The notes under the pieces were generated by a model. It had not been told where the DNA came from, did no database searches, and was given only the letters and a program-made list of their open reading frames with translations. From the NCBI GenBank assembly GCA_009746045.1, contig RPFO01000891.1, forward strand, positions 663,699-705,698: DNA of 42,000 nt, written 5' to 3'. The position numbers and the translations under genes were made by a program. This DNA is from Mesostigma viride (Eukaryota > Streptophyta > Mesostigmatophyceae > Mesostigmatales > Mesostigmataceae). Shown piece after piece: positions 1 through 11,955 of the stretch. Each line of letters opens with the position of its first letter. Within the stretch, counting starts at the first letter, position 1.

Positions 1-98
1 CTTGGCTGATCCTATCCCTGCTGGCCTCATTCTTCCGCTCGCCTACTCGCCTACTCGCCCACTCACGCACTCGCCCACGGCCCTTTTCCCGCCCGCAG

Positions 99-1262
99 AT
101 GTCGCCCGAACGCGTCGTCATCGAGCTGCCGACGAGAGCCGAGGCGGCGCGTGCGTTCCACAACGGGGTGCTCCTCTGCCAGGTGGTCCAGATGCTGGAG
201 CAGGTGGAGCTCAAGGGTGTCGTCGCTGGCCCCCAAAACCTCGCGTTCTGCATCTTCAACCTCAACAAGGTTGGTGCGGCCCGTTTCCTACTCAAGAGCG
301 ATTGGTATGCAAGGCTGGGCGAACGATGGGCAAGGATGGGCAACGATGGGCAACGATGGGCAAGGATGAGCAAGGATGGGCAAGGATGGGCAAGGATGGG
401 CAATGATTTTACGAATTTGCAACTCCCTGAAGATAAAGTGGGTATAGCGAGCTGGCCTGATCACCATACCCTTGACTTGCACCCACGATCTTAGAAGCAC
501 GCACCATCTGCGAGTTTAAGAACGCGGGGGGAGTAAACGTTGTGCTAATGGTGGGGGTGGGATGGGTTTGTCCAACGTTTGAAGCCAAGGCACTCGCGGC
601 TGCCAGGAATAGGCTGTCAAGTTTCGCATGTCAGCCAACCAAGTCAGGGCGGTATTGTGGAGGGCAACTGTAGCATAAGCTAACCTGGTGCTAGGGTACT
701 ATTTACCTATTGTTATGTATACACACCTAGCCACATTCTCTCTGTATGGGGCACCGCTCTCGCCTGTGCACCTCTTTTCGTTTTGTTTCTCTGCTACTAC
801 CAATAATATGAGTGCTTGCTAATAAAGTTTTCTCACCTCTTCTTCCAAATCCACCCATGTGCCTTACCTTTCTACCCCACATGCCGGCGCCCATCCGCCA
901 CCCACTCCATCTCGCTTGCTCCACCCATCCAATCACCGCTGCTGCTGCCGTGACAGGCGCTGGAGGTGGTGCGGCACGCGCGGCCTATGATGCCGTCCAC
1001 CTGGCTGTGGTCTGCCGAGGAAATCGCCAGGGGCTATGAGGATGCGCTTTGGGGCCTCCTCTGGGACCTGTTTGTCGAGTATGGCATCCTCATACGCAAG
1101 CGGCGCGTGCAGCAGCGGCGCTGGGCCAAGCGCATGGCAGCCGCCCGGACACAGACCAGCTCGGCAGCAGCAGTGGCTGCCACCAGCAGTAGCAACAGCG
1201 CCAGCGGGGCCGCACCAAACCTTACAGCAGCGAACAGCACAGCAGTGAACCACAGCGCCCGC
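99..1262 (+). other. CH domain 1 (partial) and Ser/Ala-rich linker
   Basis: Exon 99-269 carries the core FHNGVLLCQVVQMLE and ends ...NLNK. Exon 957 onward continues ALEVVR, then a Trp-rich C-terminal helix region (LWSAEEIARG, WGLLWDLF) typical of CH domains of the spectrin/plastin superfamily. After a basic stretch (RKRR...RRWAKR) the exon becomes rich in Ser, Ala, Thr and Asn, a probable disordered linker. The N-terminal helix with its usual Trp is missing and must lie on exons left of the window. Confidence 0.72.
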
Positions 1263-3807
1263 GTGAGGGGCACTGACGCCCGCCAGCCGTCAGGGTCCCT
1301 AGACGCCAGCACCGTGAGCGAGCGCTCGAGCACCCTAGCGCTGGACGAGCCACTCTCTGGGCTGGATCTCACCAGGGGGGTCGAAGGGGGGGCCGCTGAC
1401 CCGGGGGGGGCATTCATGGCGTGGCCAGCTCACCCATGGAGCTGGCGGAGAGGACAGGGATCCCGGGAGGGGCCGTGTCGCCCCGAGGGACCTCGTTCCG
1501 GTCGAGGCAAAGTGACCGGGGTTCCTTGTTTGCATGCGACGCCGCGCTGCCGGGGGTTGCCCTAGCGACGCCGGATGGCCGACTGGATGTGAGTGGGGCG
1601 TGTCCGTGTGCTTTAGTCGACTGGATGTGAGCAGGGCTTGTTCGCCTGCTTTGGCGGACTTGATGTGAGCGGCGCCTGTCCGCCTGCTTTGGTCGACTTG
1701 ATGTGAGTGGGGCGTGTCCGTGTGCTTTAGTCGACTGGATGTGAGCAGGGCTTGTTCGCCTGCTTTGGCGGACTTGATGTGAGCGGCGCCTGTCCGCCTG
1801 CTTTGGTCGACTTGATGTGAGTGGGGCTTGTCCGTGTGCTTTGGTTGACTTGATTTGAGTGGGGCTTGTCCGCTTGCTTTGGTAGACTTGAATTGACTGG
1901 GGCTTGTCCGCCTGCTTTGGTCGACTTGATGTGAGTGGGGCTTGTCCGCCTGATTTGGTCGACTGGATGTGAGTGGGGTTTGTCCGTGTCCTTTGGCCGA
2001 CTGGATGTGAGTGGGGCTTGTTCGCCTGTGTTGGTCGACTTGATGTGAGTAGGGTGTATGCGTACGCTTTGGTCGACTTGATTTGAGTGGGGCTTGTCCG
2101 TGTGCTTTGGTCGACTGGATGTGAGTGGGGCTTGTCCGTGTGCTTTGGCCGACTGGATATGACCTGGGCTTGTCCGTGTTCTTGGCACGACTTGTTGTGA
2201 GTGGGGCGTGTCCGTGTGCTTCGACCGAAACCGGAACTGTAAGGGGGCCTGATCCGTGTGTTCACTTACCCTCCCCGCCTTTGTCGGCAGCTCAGTCATA
2301 TCAAACCATTTTTGTGCATTACGTGTACCAGCAAGTCCGTTAGAGACGCTGTCCTCTTGGGTCCTCTGGAATCAGTCAACCCTAGCTATAACGTGTGGAT
2401 TCGCGGCAAGCTGCCTAATACGTAGCTGTGCCAGCACCGTCCATATGTGGTTGCCCTAGAGATGATGACAAGTTTGTCGACAAAAAATGGCGTTTGATTT
2501 TTATTGCATATGCACCATCGGCAATCTAAACTGTTGCCCCACGTTGATGGTGCCCATCCTTGCCCCCCTTTCCGTGATGAATGTGTTTCAAACAGGAGTT
2601 GGAGGCGGACGCTATGCTGGAAGTGGCCGTGAAGGCGTGGTTGGATCAGCTGCACTTCCCATACCCAGACAGTGCGTGGGGACCAACCTTGTGGTTGTTG
2701 TGATTCCGTGCGCTAAGTCACGAGGGAAGCCTGTCTTTGAATCATCCACGTCCGCCCTCTACTCACTGTGTTATGTTTTCCCAGTGGTAATAGTTACTGC
2801 TTTCATGAACAGTTGGTGCAGTGCTTCTCGCAAGCTTGCCTGGTTGGGGGGGTGACTCTTCCTTCTAATCCCTCCTGCGACTTCGCAAGGCACCCCCCCT
2901 TCTTGTGCTTCTGGGACCCTTGTATCTTCTTATGCTTATGGGACCCTGAAAGGGGGCGGGATTGTAGAAAATGTTGACTTGTCATATCTGCGGCTTACGC
3001 ATCGATGAGCATGCATCCTGTGCCCTGCATCGCGCACTGCCCTCCATCGCACTGCTGCCCTGAGCAACCCGTGCAGATGACAGCATGGCGCGCTGCCCCA
3101 CATCAGAGAACCCGCTGACCAACGGCGTCTTCGTCTGTCGGTTGGTGAGCTGAGGTTTGAATGTGTGCAAGGCGTGGCATGTGTTTGCAAGACACATGCC
3201 GCACGTTTAGATCACTTCTTTTCATGGTTTTGAGGCGGGTTGGGACTGTTTGGAAGGCTTTGAAGCTATCACTATCACTATCTGAGCTTCCTGGTTCCAC
3301 GATTGCTCTCTGGCTATCGGGCCCTGGTTTCACTTGGGCCCTTCTAACTATTCTGTGGTTGCTTAGTCATCTGTGTATTCATTATTTCATCCCTCTAGGC
3401 ATTGGCTTTCTGTGATTGTTTGTAACTGTGTGCAACTTTGCATATGTTTGCATATGTAAGTATGTGCATCTTTGCACGCCTTGTCAGTCCCTGGCTCCCC
3501 GTGGTGTTTTCCTTGTGTTGGTCACTTAAGTTGCAGGTCTCTCATGTTGGTCGATCAAGTCGCGAGTCCCTCATGGCCATCTCCTCTGTGTTCCCACTGT
3601 TACTTCTTCAGGTCGGCTTCTTGGATGGGGAGGCATTGGAGGGTTTCCACCTGCGGCCGCAACACCCCAACGCCGTGCGCACCAATTTCGAGGTGAGATA
3701 GGGCAAGGAGGCTTTGTGCAGTGGTGGGCCTGCAAGGTTATGCGTGCTGCTGGGTGGTAGCGCCATGGCGGCTGGCAGTGTTGATGCAACCATGCACAAA
3801 CACACAC

Positions 3808-3864
<57 letters not shown>

Positions 3865-5533
3865 GACCCATTTGCTCCTGCAGTGAGATGTGGTACCTTA
3901 CCGTTGTGGCGGGGACAAGTGGGTACCGATGTTGCCACGTTTTGCATGTGCTCCCATAGGAGTCATGGTCTTCCCCGGGAGGCATCCCGTATTAATCGAC
4001 GCTCCCCCATGGCATGTACGTAATGAATCAATGCGCGCACCCATGGCATGTGTTTAAGTAGTCGTTGCTTCCACCCAGGGCTACCCAGCTGAGCTCACCC
4101 TGGGTCGTTCTCCTTCTGCTGCCCCCGTCCCTCATTGGCCACCCACGTTGGCATCCATCCCTCTTTGGGTGCATCTCATGGGCACCCCACGTTGACAACG
4201 CAGCTGGTCATCCGTCGGCTCCGGGAGCACTTCCACCTGCCGGAGCAGCTGCCCTGGTCACCAGAGCTGCTCATACGGGGTAAGCTTCCCCCCTTAGGGT
4301 TGTTCAAGTTTGAATACCCCTGCAACGGTGCCAGAACCTGGGCTTTGGACGTTGGACTTTGGGAACGGGTACTTTGTGTTTGGGACCTTGTTGGAGACGA
4401 TGGCCGCAGCTCTCGTTGGTTGCGACTTTGTACGGGAACATGACGCTGCTGCTGCTGCATGGCCATGCTGTGTGAGCACGATGACTCTCTTCCCTAGGCA
4501 TTCTATCCACCAAGGGCTTGTTAAAGACTAACTGGTGTACTTTCTCACAGGGGCATCCAGCCATGAAAGCAAGCAGCCGTGGGGGCCAACTGGGGATGCG
4601 GTACCACAGCCTCCCTTTGCAGCACGATAGGTGGCCGTCACGTGCATGGCAAGGGGGCTGCCTTGCAAAGCTGTAGTGAGCCATGAGCCAGCTGTGCCCT
4701 GACATTCCATGCCCCCACTTAATCATGCTTTTCGTGCGTGATGGCCGCAGGCAACAAGCGTGCCGTTCTCCAGTTGCTTCGCTTCCTCATGGAGAAGAGC
4801 ACGGGACGGGGCTACGCGCCGCCGCAGAGCCGACCGCCGTCCTCTGCGATGTCGCCACGTGGCGGGTACTACAGTGAGAGTGAGCTGGTGTCGGGGGGGA
4901 GGGTAGGCGGCGGCCTCTGGGTGCCGTCGTCCGAGGTGGACTACTCGGAGCATGAGCGGAAAGGGCTGGAGGTAGGCCGTGCCTGCTGTGTGTGTGACCG
5001 CGTGTTTGCGTACGTGTGGTTGACCAGGCCAGCGTTTAGCGAGCGCTTGGAGCGTATCATGATGGCATGGAAGCTCACTAACGGCTGCATGGGTGGTTTG
5101 CTAACCAATAAATAGGTGGAATGTTCTGCTCTTGCGCTTCTGTGCCTGAGGCAATCTGGTGTTTAGGCAGCTACAAAATCCTTTTACAACTCGTGACGGG
5201 TGTCTCCACCTGGTATGATAGTATCAAGAACCCCCCTCTTGCATCGGTGGATAGCCACACAGCGCATCCTCCCACTCTGCCCTTCTGTCGGGTCCAACTG
5301 ATAGCCCCCCCCCCCCCCCCCCCTTGCAGGACTCCCTGGTGAACTGGATGTGCTCCCACCTGCGCGTGATCTCGGTGGCCAAAGCGCGGCAAGGCTATGA
5401 AGCACTGCTGCCGTCTCTCTACAACGGAACGCTGCTGTGCCAGGTGGTGAGTCGTCCCAGAGAAAGGTACCCGGCAAGAAGCTCGGTAGTCGACGATGCC
5501 TTTATTGGGCAAAAGTAGGGACCAAGGAAAACT

Positions 5534-5571
<38 letters not shown>

Positions 5572-8500
5572 AGCTGTAATGTGTGAGGAACAGGAGCGTG
5601 GGGCGTGCGATAGGACGGGGAGAGAGCAGCAAGGCAGGCCGCCAAAAGGCCCTGGGAGATGGCGAAGGTAGCAAGGTTGCTGTGCCTTTGCAAGGCAGGC
5701 ATTGCGGCGGGTGGCTTGGGCCCCGGAGACACCCTGTCCGTAGGACAGCGGACCGTGCCTTTGCCGGATGTATCTTTGCCGCACACACTCGACCCCATTC
5801 CCACATGACGGCCTGCGTCATCGCCTGCTCTCGTGTTAGTCCAGGGCATGTGGCTGCGCCCCCGCTTTTATCTTGACATTTCACGTTCCAGCATGGCGCG
5901 CGGGGTAGCTGAGCCTTGCCCTGATTGGGGCATGCAACCCAGGTGGATGTAGTCGCATGAGCGTGTCCCTCCCTAGATATGCACGTCAGGGTGGCTTCCT
6001 GACACAATTGTTGTTTCAAGAAGAAATGGGCGGGGCTAATCATGGGAATACCCATGTGTGGTTGTGTCCCTTGTTCCCACGCCTTGTGTCGTGCAGGTGA
6101 GCGCGGCCATCGGCAGGGACATCACGGGCAACATCATGCGGACGTCGGTGTCCAATTTCGCCAAGACCACCAACGTGAAACAGGTGCAGTCTCGTTGCCC
6201 ACCTCCTGGCCGTGCAGTACCAATGCGCGAGCGCCCCTCTGCGTATGTGGCTCGGCACTGCAGTCTGTCGCTTTTAGCCATGTCTGACAGATGTGATTTG
6301 AGTCACAGCAGAAGAAGGGCGGGCTCCATATCTATCGGCTTTACTTCATCGGCTTTACTCCATCGGCTTTATTCTATAGGCTTTATTCTATAGGCTTTAT
6401 TCTATCGGCTTTATTCTATAGGCTTTATTCTATCGGCTTTATTCTATAGGCTTTATTCTATCGGCTTTATTCTATCGGCTTTACTCTATAGGCTTTATTC
6501 TATCGGCTTTATTCTATCGGCTTTATTCTATCGTTTCATCTGCTACCCACAACTTGTATTGATGGCTGCTGCTTGTATTGATGGCTGCTGCCTTTCGTCT
6601 CGCTCCCTGCTGGGGCATGCCCGGGTGCTGCAGGCGTGTGAGGGGCTCCGTCGTGTTCGGGGAATGAGCACACGCTTCCTGGGGTACGTCCAGCCGAAGC
6701 AGACGTCTCTCTCTGTCATCCTCCCTCCCTCCGTTCCTTCTCTCTCCGTTTTCTTTCGAGCCTACACACACACCTCCCCCTGTGCAAATTTCCAGACCTC
6801 GACCTTTCCTAATGCAAGACTAGTTGAGCACCTCCGCAGGGTCATGCGCCATGTGGTCAAGTCTTGGATCGTTATATGGGCAGGCCTTGAACTTGTTTTT
6901 CACCGCTCGCAGCTCCTTGGGGAACTAGATTAAGTTGTTTTCAGTGCTCTCTCTTGTTCAGTCAGTGCAGCCACAGCCGCCGGGATGCATCAGTTTTGTT
7001 TAGGCACTTTCCAAGGAGCCAGGTAGCAGCACTTGTCAAGCAGCAAGCCATGGAGAAGGTAAAGCCTTGGAGAATGTAGGCCATTACTGGTATATCCCCC
7101 ATCCTTGGAGGGATCTCTGATTGGGACGATACCAGCGATGCCTACTTTCTCCTAATCCTTGAAGTTAGAGAACGGTGTTAGCACGCCTGTTGAAAGTTGT
7201 TCTAAAAGGCACCTGAGAACCTAACATCATCATTGGCGTCAGACGCGCAATAAGGTACTTTGTAAACTCATGTGCTCATTGAAGAGGCCATTTCCTCTGC
7301 ACACACTGTTATTCTGCCCCCCACGTGCTTGCCACCTGGCAGCAAGGAGGAGCGTATCGCGTTTGGGGACCGGGTGGCGCTGACCGGGCTGCTGGAGGTG
7401 GGTGCACGCGTGTGTCTACTATAACTGCCCCTGCGCAAGCCCTGATGACTAGTGGCACGGGAGAGTCCCCATTTATTGGCTCGCACCTACTGCCTTGGGT
7501 TTACCCAAGCAATAGTGTTTTTGCTAGGGGTTTTTGGGCTGCGGTCGCGGTGACCTCGGCCCCCGAAATCCCGCGGTCGCGCATGACCTTACATAGCTTT
7601 GTTGCAAGCACTGTGTGTGATGTGTTATATGTTTCAATGCCTTAGCCTAGGCTTGTGGGGTGCCAGGTGGGTTATAGGCACTTTGGCTTTAGTCTACTTA
7701 CATCACAACTTAGTAGTTTGTACTTACGTGGAATTCCTGCATCAATAAAATTAGATGACCCTTCACCCTTGGGCCTTAAGCCTTGAGCATAAACACAAAC
7801 TGGCTTACCCTAATGGCGCATTCGTAATACACATCAATGATTATGTCTGTTACTTGGGCCATGGGGCATGGTCCAACGGCTATGGAGGTTTAAAAACTCA
7901 ATCCTACCTGCTTGACTGAAAATGCTACATAAAACAATAGCATACATCCTTAACTGTGGTTGTCTCACTTAATAGACACTTAGCATCTTCTTGCATAGGC
8001 CTAAGGCCATCACGACGCCCAAACGCCCACATCTTCCACAAGATTGTGGGTAAGAAAAATCAATGGAGCAAAGGTCAGAAGAGGAGTCATGGCCACTCGC
8101 CCCACACCTTTTCCCCCTGTTCGTCTCGTTAGATTCCAAAAGACGACTAGCTCGGACACTATTCACACTCCCAGGTGGCTGCAAGTTGCCTGACTATGGC
8201 GCCGAATCAGGCCTTACTTCGGGCATGGTGTCGTCAGGAGGCCTCTCACAGGGCCTGAGGGTTTTTAGGGGCATTCCCAGAGTTGACCCCAAACCCCCAA
8301 TATGCACATGGGTTTTGCAATAGATCAAAACGTGCAGAAGGGTCTAGGGTAAATGGAACTAACAAAGGTAAATCTATACATGCGGGCGCAAAGTCTCGTG
8401 TCCCCATCCTTCCAGAAGACCCCCATGACGTATTGCATTTAGCGGCAGCACTTTGAGTACTTGCTTAGTGCTAGCGTCCAGATGCTTTGTCCTAGGGAGC

Positions 8501-11500
8501 TCGGCATCACTCCTTGCGGCTGCCATCGTCATCGTCACACGGAACACCCGCTAGTCACAACTCCTTCTATAGATGTCAGCAAGCGGCTCACATGCCTTCC
8601 ATTCGTTCCTGCCTGTTGGGTGCGCTATTTTTAGCGCTCATCTTTTCCCATTGGGTGCACTTTTCTTAGCACTCGTCTTTGCCTGTTGGGCGCGCTCTTT
8701 TTGTGCTCATCTTTGCCTGTTGGATGTGCCCCTGCCTCCTCCCTTGCCCATACTTTGCAGGACCTTCACCGCTGTGTCGATGGGGAGCCTCCGGTGCCGC
8801 TGTATGTGAGGTGAGGCGCACACGCTTGCAAGCCTGTGCTCGCATGAGTCTTTAGCGCTCGCAACGGTGATGTACCGATGCTGCTTTCGTCTGCCACGCG
8901 TCCTCGCAAATTGCTCAAGGCTTGTGGGGAGTGTGGGGTGTTAGCGGCAGTGATCGATATGGGATAGCTTGACCTTGACGTCTCAGACGCCACATCGTAT
9001 CCATCAAACCAGAAGAAGCCGCCTGCTGTTCGCGAGGCTACCCTGAGTCCGATGTTTGCTACAATGGGGTCCCCTCTCGACGTCGAGCGGGTCCCCTCTC
9101 GACGTCGAGCGCTTGTAACTCGCGCGCTAGTGCATGCATGGATGCAACTGGCGCACTGGCAGCCACCTACCAGCCTCACGATGTTAAGAGTTGAGTGCGA
9201 GGGTTGCGTGCCTCGGCGATGTATTCAGTGCGACGGTTGAACAAGCACCTCGGCGGACAGTGCTATCATGTTTCCAGCTTAGCGTGTTTCTGTCTGTGCA
9301 CTTGTTGGGTCTCTGCATTTGTGCTTCTCGGGTAGGCAAGGTGAAGTCAGGATATCTCGCCTGTAATGTCTTGCTTTGGGCGTGACAAAAGGCCCTGCAG
9401 CCTGTTTGCATGTCACGGTAGCAATTGCCACGACAACAAGGTGGTTATCCCCGTTCGAACTATGGTTGATAGCTGACAAGTGCCACTGTTTATTGCCATG
9501 TCACTGTTACTGACCGTGGTCTGTCACTCCATCATTGTGGCGTTATGGGTGGTGGCATCTCATGTGACCTGCACTATGCTGCCCGTTGTGGGTGTTGTGG
9601 GTGAACCCTGGGTGTGCCCCTAAAAACACTCCGGCTCCGGGAGAGGCCTTTATATATTCTCCCAAACCGGCAGCTCTCAAAGAATTCTAAGTCTCACTGT
9701 GGCCTCTGGACCGGATCGATGGGGCAGCCTTGTTCGGCATCCGCTGTGCTTTTGCTACTTCCTGTTGTATTGCACCCACGGTTCGGCCTGCATAATGACG
9801 CGGAGAGAGTCCTCTGTGGCCTGCCCACTCGAGGCAGTGAGAGAAGCTGGGGCGCCCTCCCTCCTTGTTGTGTGTAGGAGTTGAAGGTTCCTTTTTTGTT
9901 ACCCATGTGACGCAGTCTACGTGCTTTTAATTAATTATTTGATTAATACTGTCCGTCACATGCCCTACCTTATGGTGCGTGTGCTAATTGTTAATTACTT
10001 ATTTTATGGGGCGTTTGCTGATTGTAATTACTTTGTGAATGCTCCCTGCTGCGTACGCGTGTACCATCACCCAACCACAGGGCGGGCATGCGGCTGCGGC
10101 CCTACCTGGGCCGATCCCTGCCCGAGCCACCCATGCAGCTGCCGCTATCCAGCCCCCACGAGGGGCACGGCCCGCTGCTCCACCGCTACCGGCAAGGGCG
10201 CAAGGCGGCCAATGCCGAGCAGGTGCACCGGCATAAGCACGGCGTCGCCCAGCACGCCGCGCACCCACCGCAACGTGCCATCCAGCCGCCCCCACCGCGA
10301 CAATGGGGTTCAATGGTCGATGATGCCCCCGTGCCCACCACTGCCAGCTCAGCGGCCCGAAGGGGGCGCCAGCCAGGGTCAACATCAGGTAGCCAACCTG
10401 TGCTGACATCCCAATATGGCCAGGGTGCAGAGGCCAGGTCCAGGCTATCTGGGCCTAAGGGGGAGGGTGACGTGGTTCTGTCTGGGAAAGACGCGGTCTG
10501 GCACGGCAGTGGACATGATGAGGCCGGGCACACACCGTTGTCGTCGGCAGCCAGCGCGGTTCGTCAGGATGGGGGGAGCAAGGGGGTCACAGGTGGCGGC
10601 AGCGCGGAGCATCCCCCTAGGCCTGGGAAGCCAGCGGTGGAGGAGACGCCCGAGGAGGCTGCGTTGAGGCTGTGGCTACAGCAGCTGGGCGTGCAGGTCG
10701 CGCAGGAGGTGAGGTGGTGGCGTTATCTTCCCTTGCGGGGCTCCCTTGTTGCTTTGCGGTTCATGGTGTCGAATAGGCTTCTGGGGAGGACAAGCATAAA
10801 TTGTATCGCGTCATGCTATGTATTGATATAGGTGGGTATTTCTATGCTAGTATCTGACAAGCCTGTCCCCACGCACCATCTGGGTGTGACCCCTTCGTGG
10901 CTATGTATTGATATAGGTGGGTATTGCTATGCTAGTATCTGACAAGCCTGTCCCCACGCACCATCTGGGTGCGACCCCTTCGTGCTGTATTTCTCGCTTA
11001 CAAAGAGGTTTGGCACGCTGCCCTCTTGCTACGGGCCTGTCGCCGGGCATTTTCTTTCTTTTCTGCCTTGCTTACTCCCAGCACCCACAGGCAGTGCCTG
11101 TGGGACATGGCGCCATGCGTGTGCCGCTTTCCCTGGCGCACAGTCCATATTCTTATTCATTTTCCTGACAGCATGCCATCTGCTTTTGAATCATCATGTG
11201 TTGCGTCCCTATGCAACATTCATCTGCATCGACCCACTCGTGGCTGCCTCCCTTCACCACCACACAGCCGTTGGCCAAGGTCGTCCGAGATGGTGTCGTG
11301 CTCTGCCGCCTGGTGGGGCAGATGCAGGGAGGGGAGCTTGCTGGGGTATGTTGTGTGGTCCGCAACCCTGTACTCCATGCCAGACAGTGAATGTGCTGGT
11401 TTTGTCCCGTGGCAGTATAAGATTTGGCATCCCCTAGTCTTGTTCAAGTCATGGGCGACAAGTTGCTTTCTTTTTGGCCTCATTTCTGCATAGGCATGGC

Positions 11501-11921
11501 TTTCTCATGGATGAACCCTGCAAGGAAGGGGCAAAGCCATGAGAGGGGCGGACGGAAGGCGGAGGCAGCAGGTTGGTGTGGGAGAATTTCCCATCTTCAA
11601 GTTGTTTTTTTGAAATCCTGAGCCTGTGCATAAAGTGGTTATAAAGCGCTTTGGGTGTTTCTGATTCTCGTGTGCATGCGACAGCCAGCCATGCTCTTCA
11701 GGGAATGATCTTGCCAATGGTTGGTTGAGCTTCCGATTGAGCATTTTATCCACGTCTTTCCACAGAGCAACCCGCATAAAGCTGGCATAAAAGTGGTGAT
11801 CTAAGCACTTTTTTCAGGATTAGCACGGCGCGAGCAGTGCCGGACCTGTCTCCTTAGTAATAGTGCAGCAGGGTCAGCGGCAACCATGGGAAGTGCTGGG
11901 CACCACTCTAAACTATATGCT

Positions 11922-11955
<34 letters not shown>

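Larger units (their letters stand above)
5330..8810 (+). other. CH domain 3 (five exons)
   Basis: Exons 5330-5446, 6097-6183, 6634-6683, 7343-7397 and 8761-8810. The reading starts DSLVNWMCSHL, has core YNGTLLCQV, continues NFAKTTNVKQ then ACEGLRRVRG, and ends ERIAFGDRVALTGLLE and DLHRCVDG. The 6683/7343 junction rebuilds a Gly codon from two bases plus one base. Exon 5330 is preceded by a run of about 17 C residues acting as its polypyrimidine tract. Confidence 0.75.

Noticed and set aside
1581-2226. Possible CRISPR array
   Set aside because: Units are contiguous and diverged with no unique spacers, and the context is an intron of a eukaryotic gene.
1414-2299. Long minus-strand ORFs (283 and 190 codons) rich in Thr, Ser, Lys and Pro
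   Set aside because: They are read through the 38-bp minisatellite; the same peptide-like words appear in different frames because the unit is not a multiple of 3.
3571-3985. ORFs with Thr-His or Cys-Val runs
   Set aside because: Translations of the (CA)n microsatellite.
4079-4110. Possible extra exon after CACCCAG at 4078
   Set aside because: It has no good donor before an in-frame stop, while skipping it gives a clean phase-0 join to exon 4204-4279.
5171-6055. 294-codon minus-strand ORF with a His run
   Set aside because: It runs through the (ATG)n repeat and opposite exon 5330-5446; no family resemblance.
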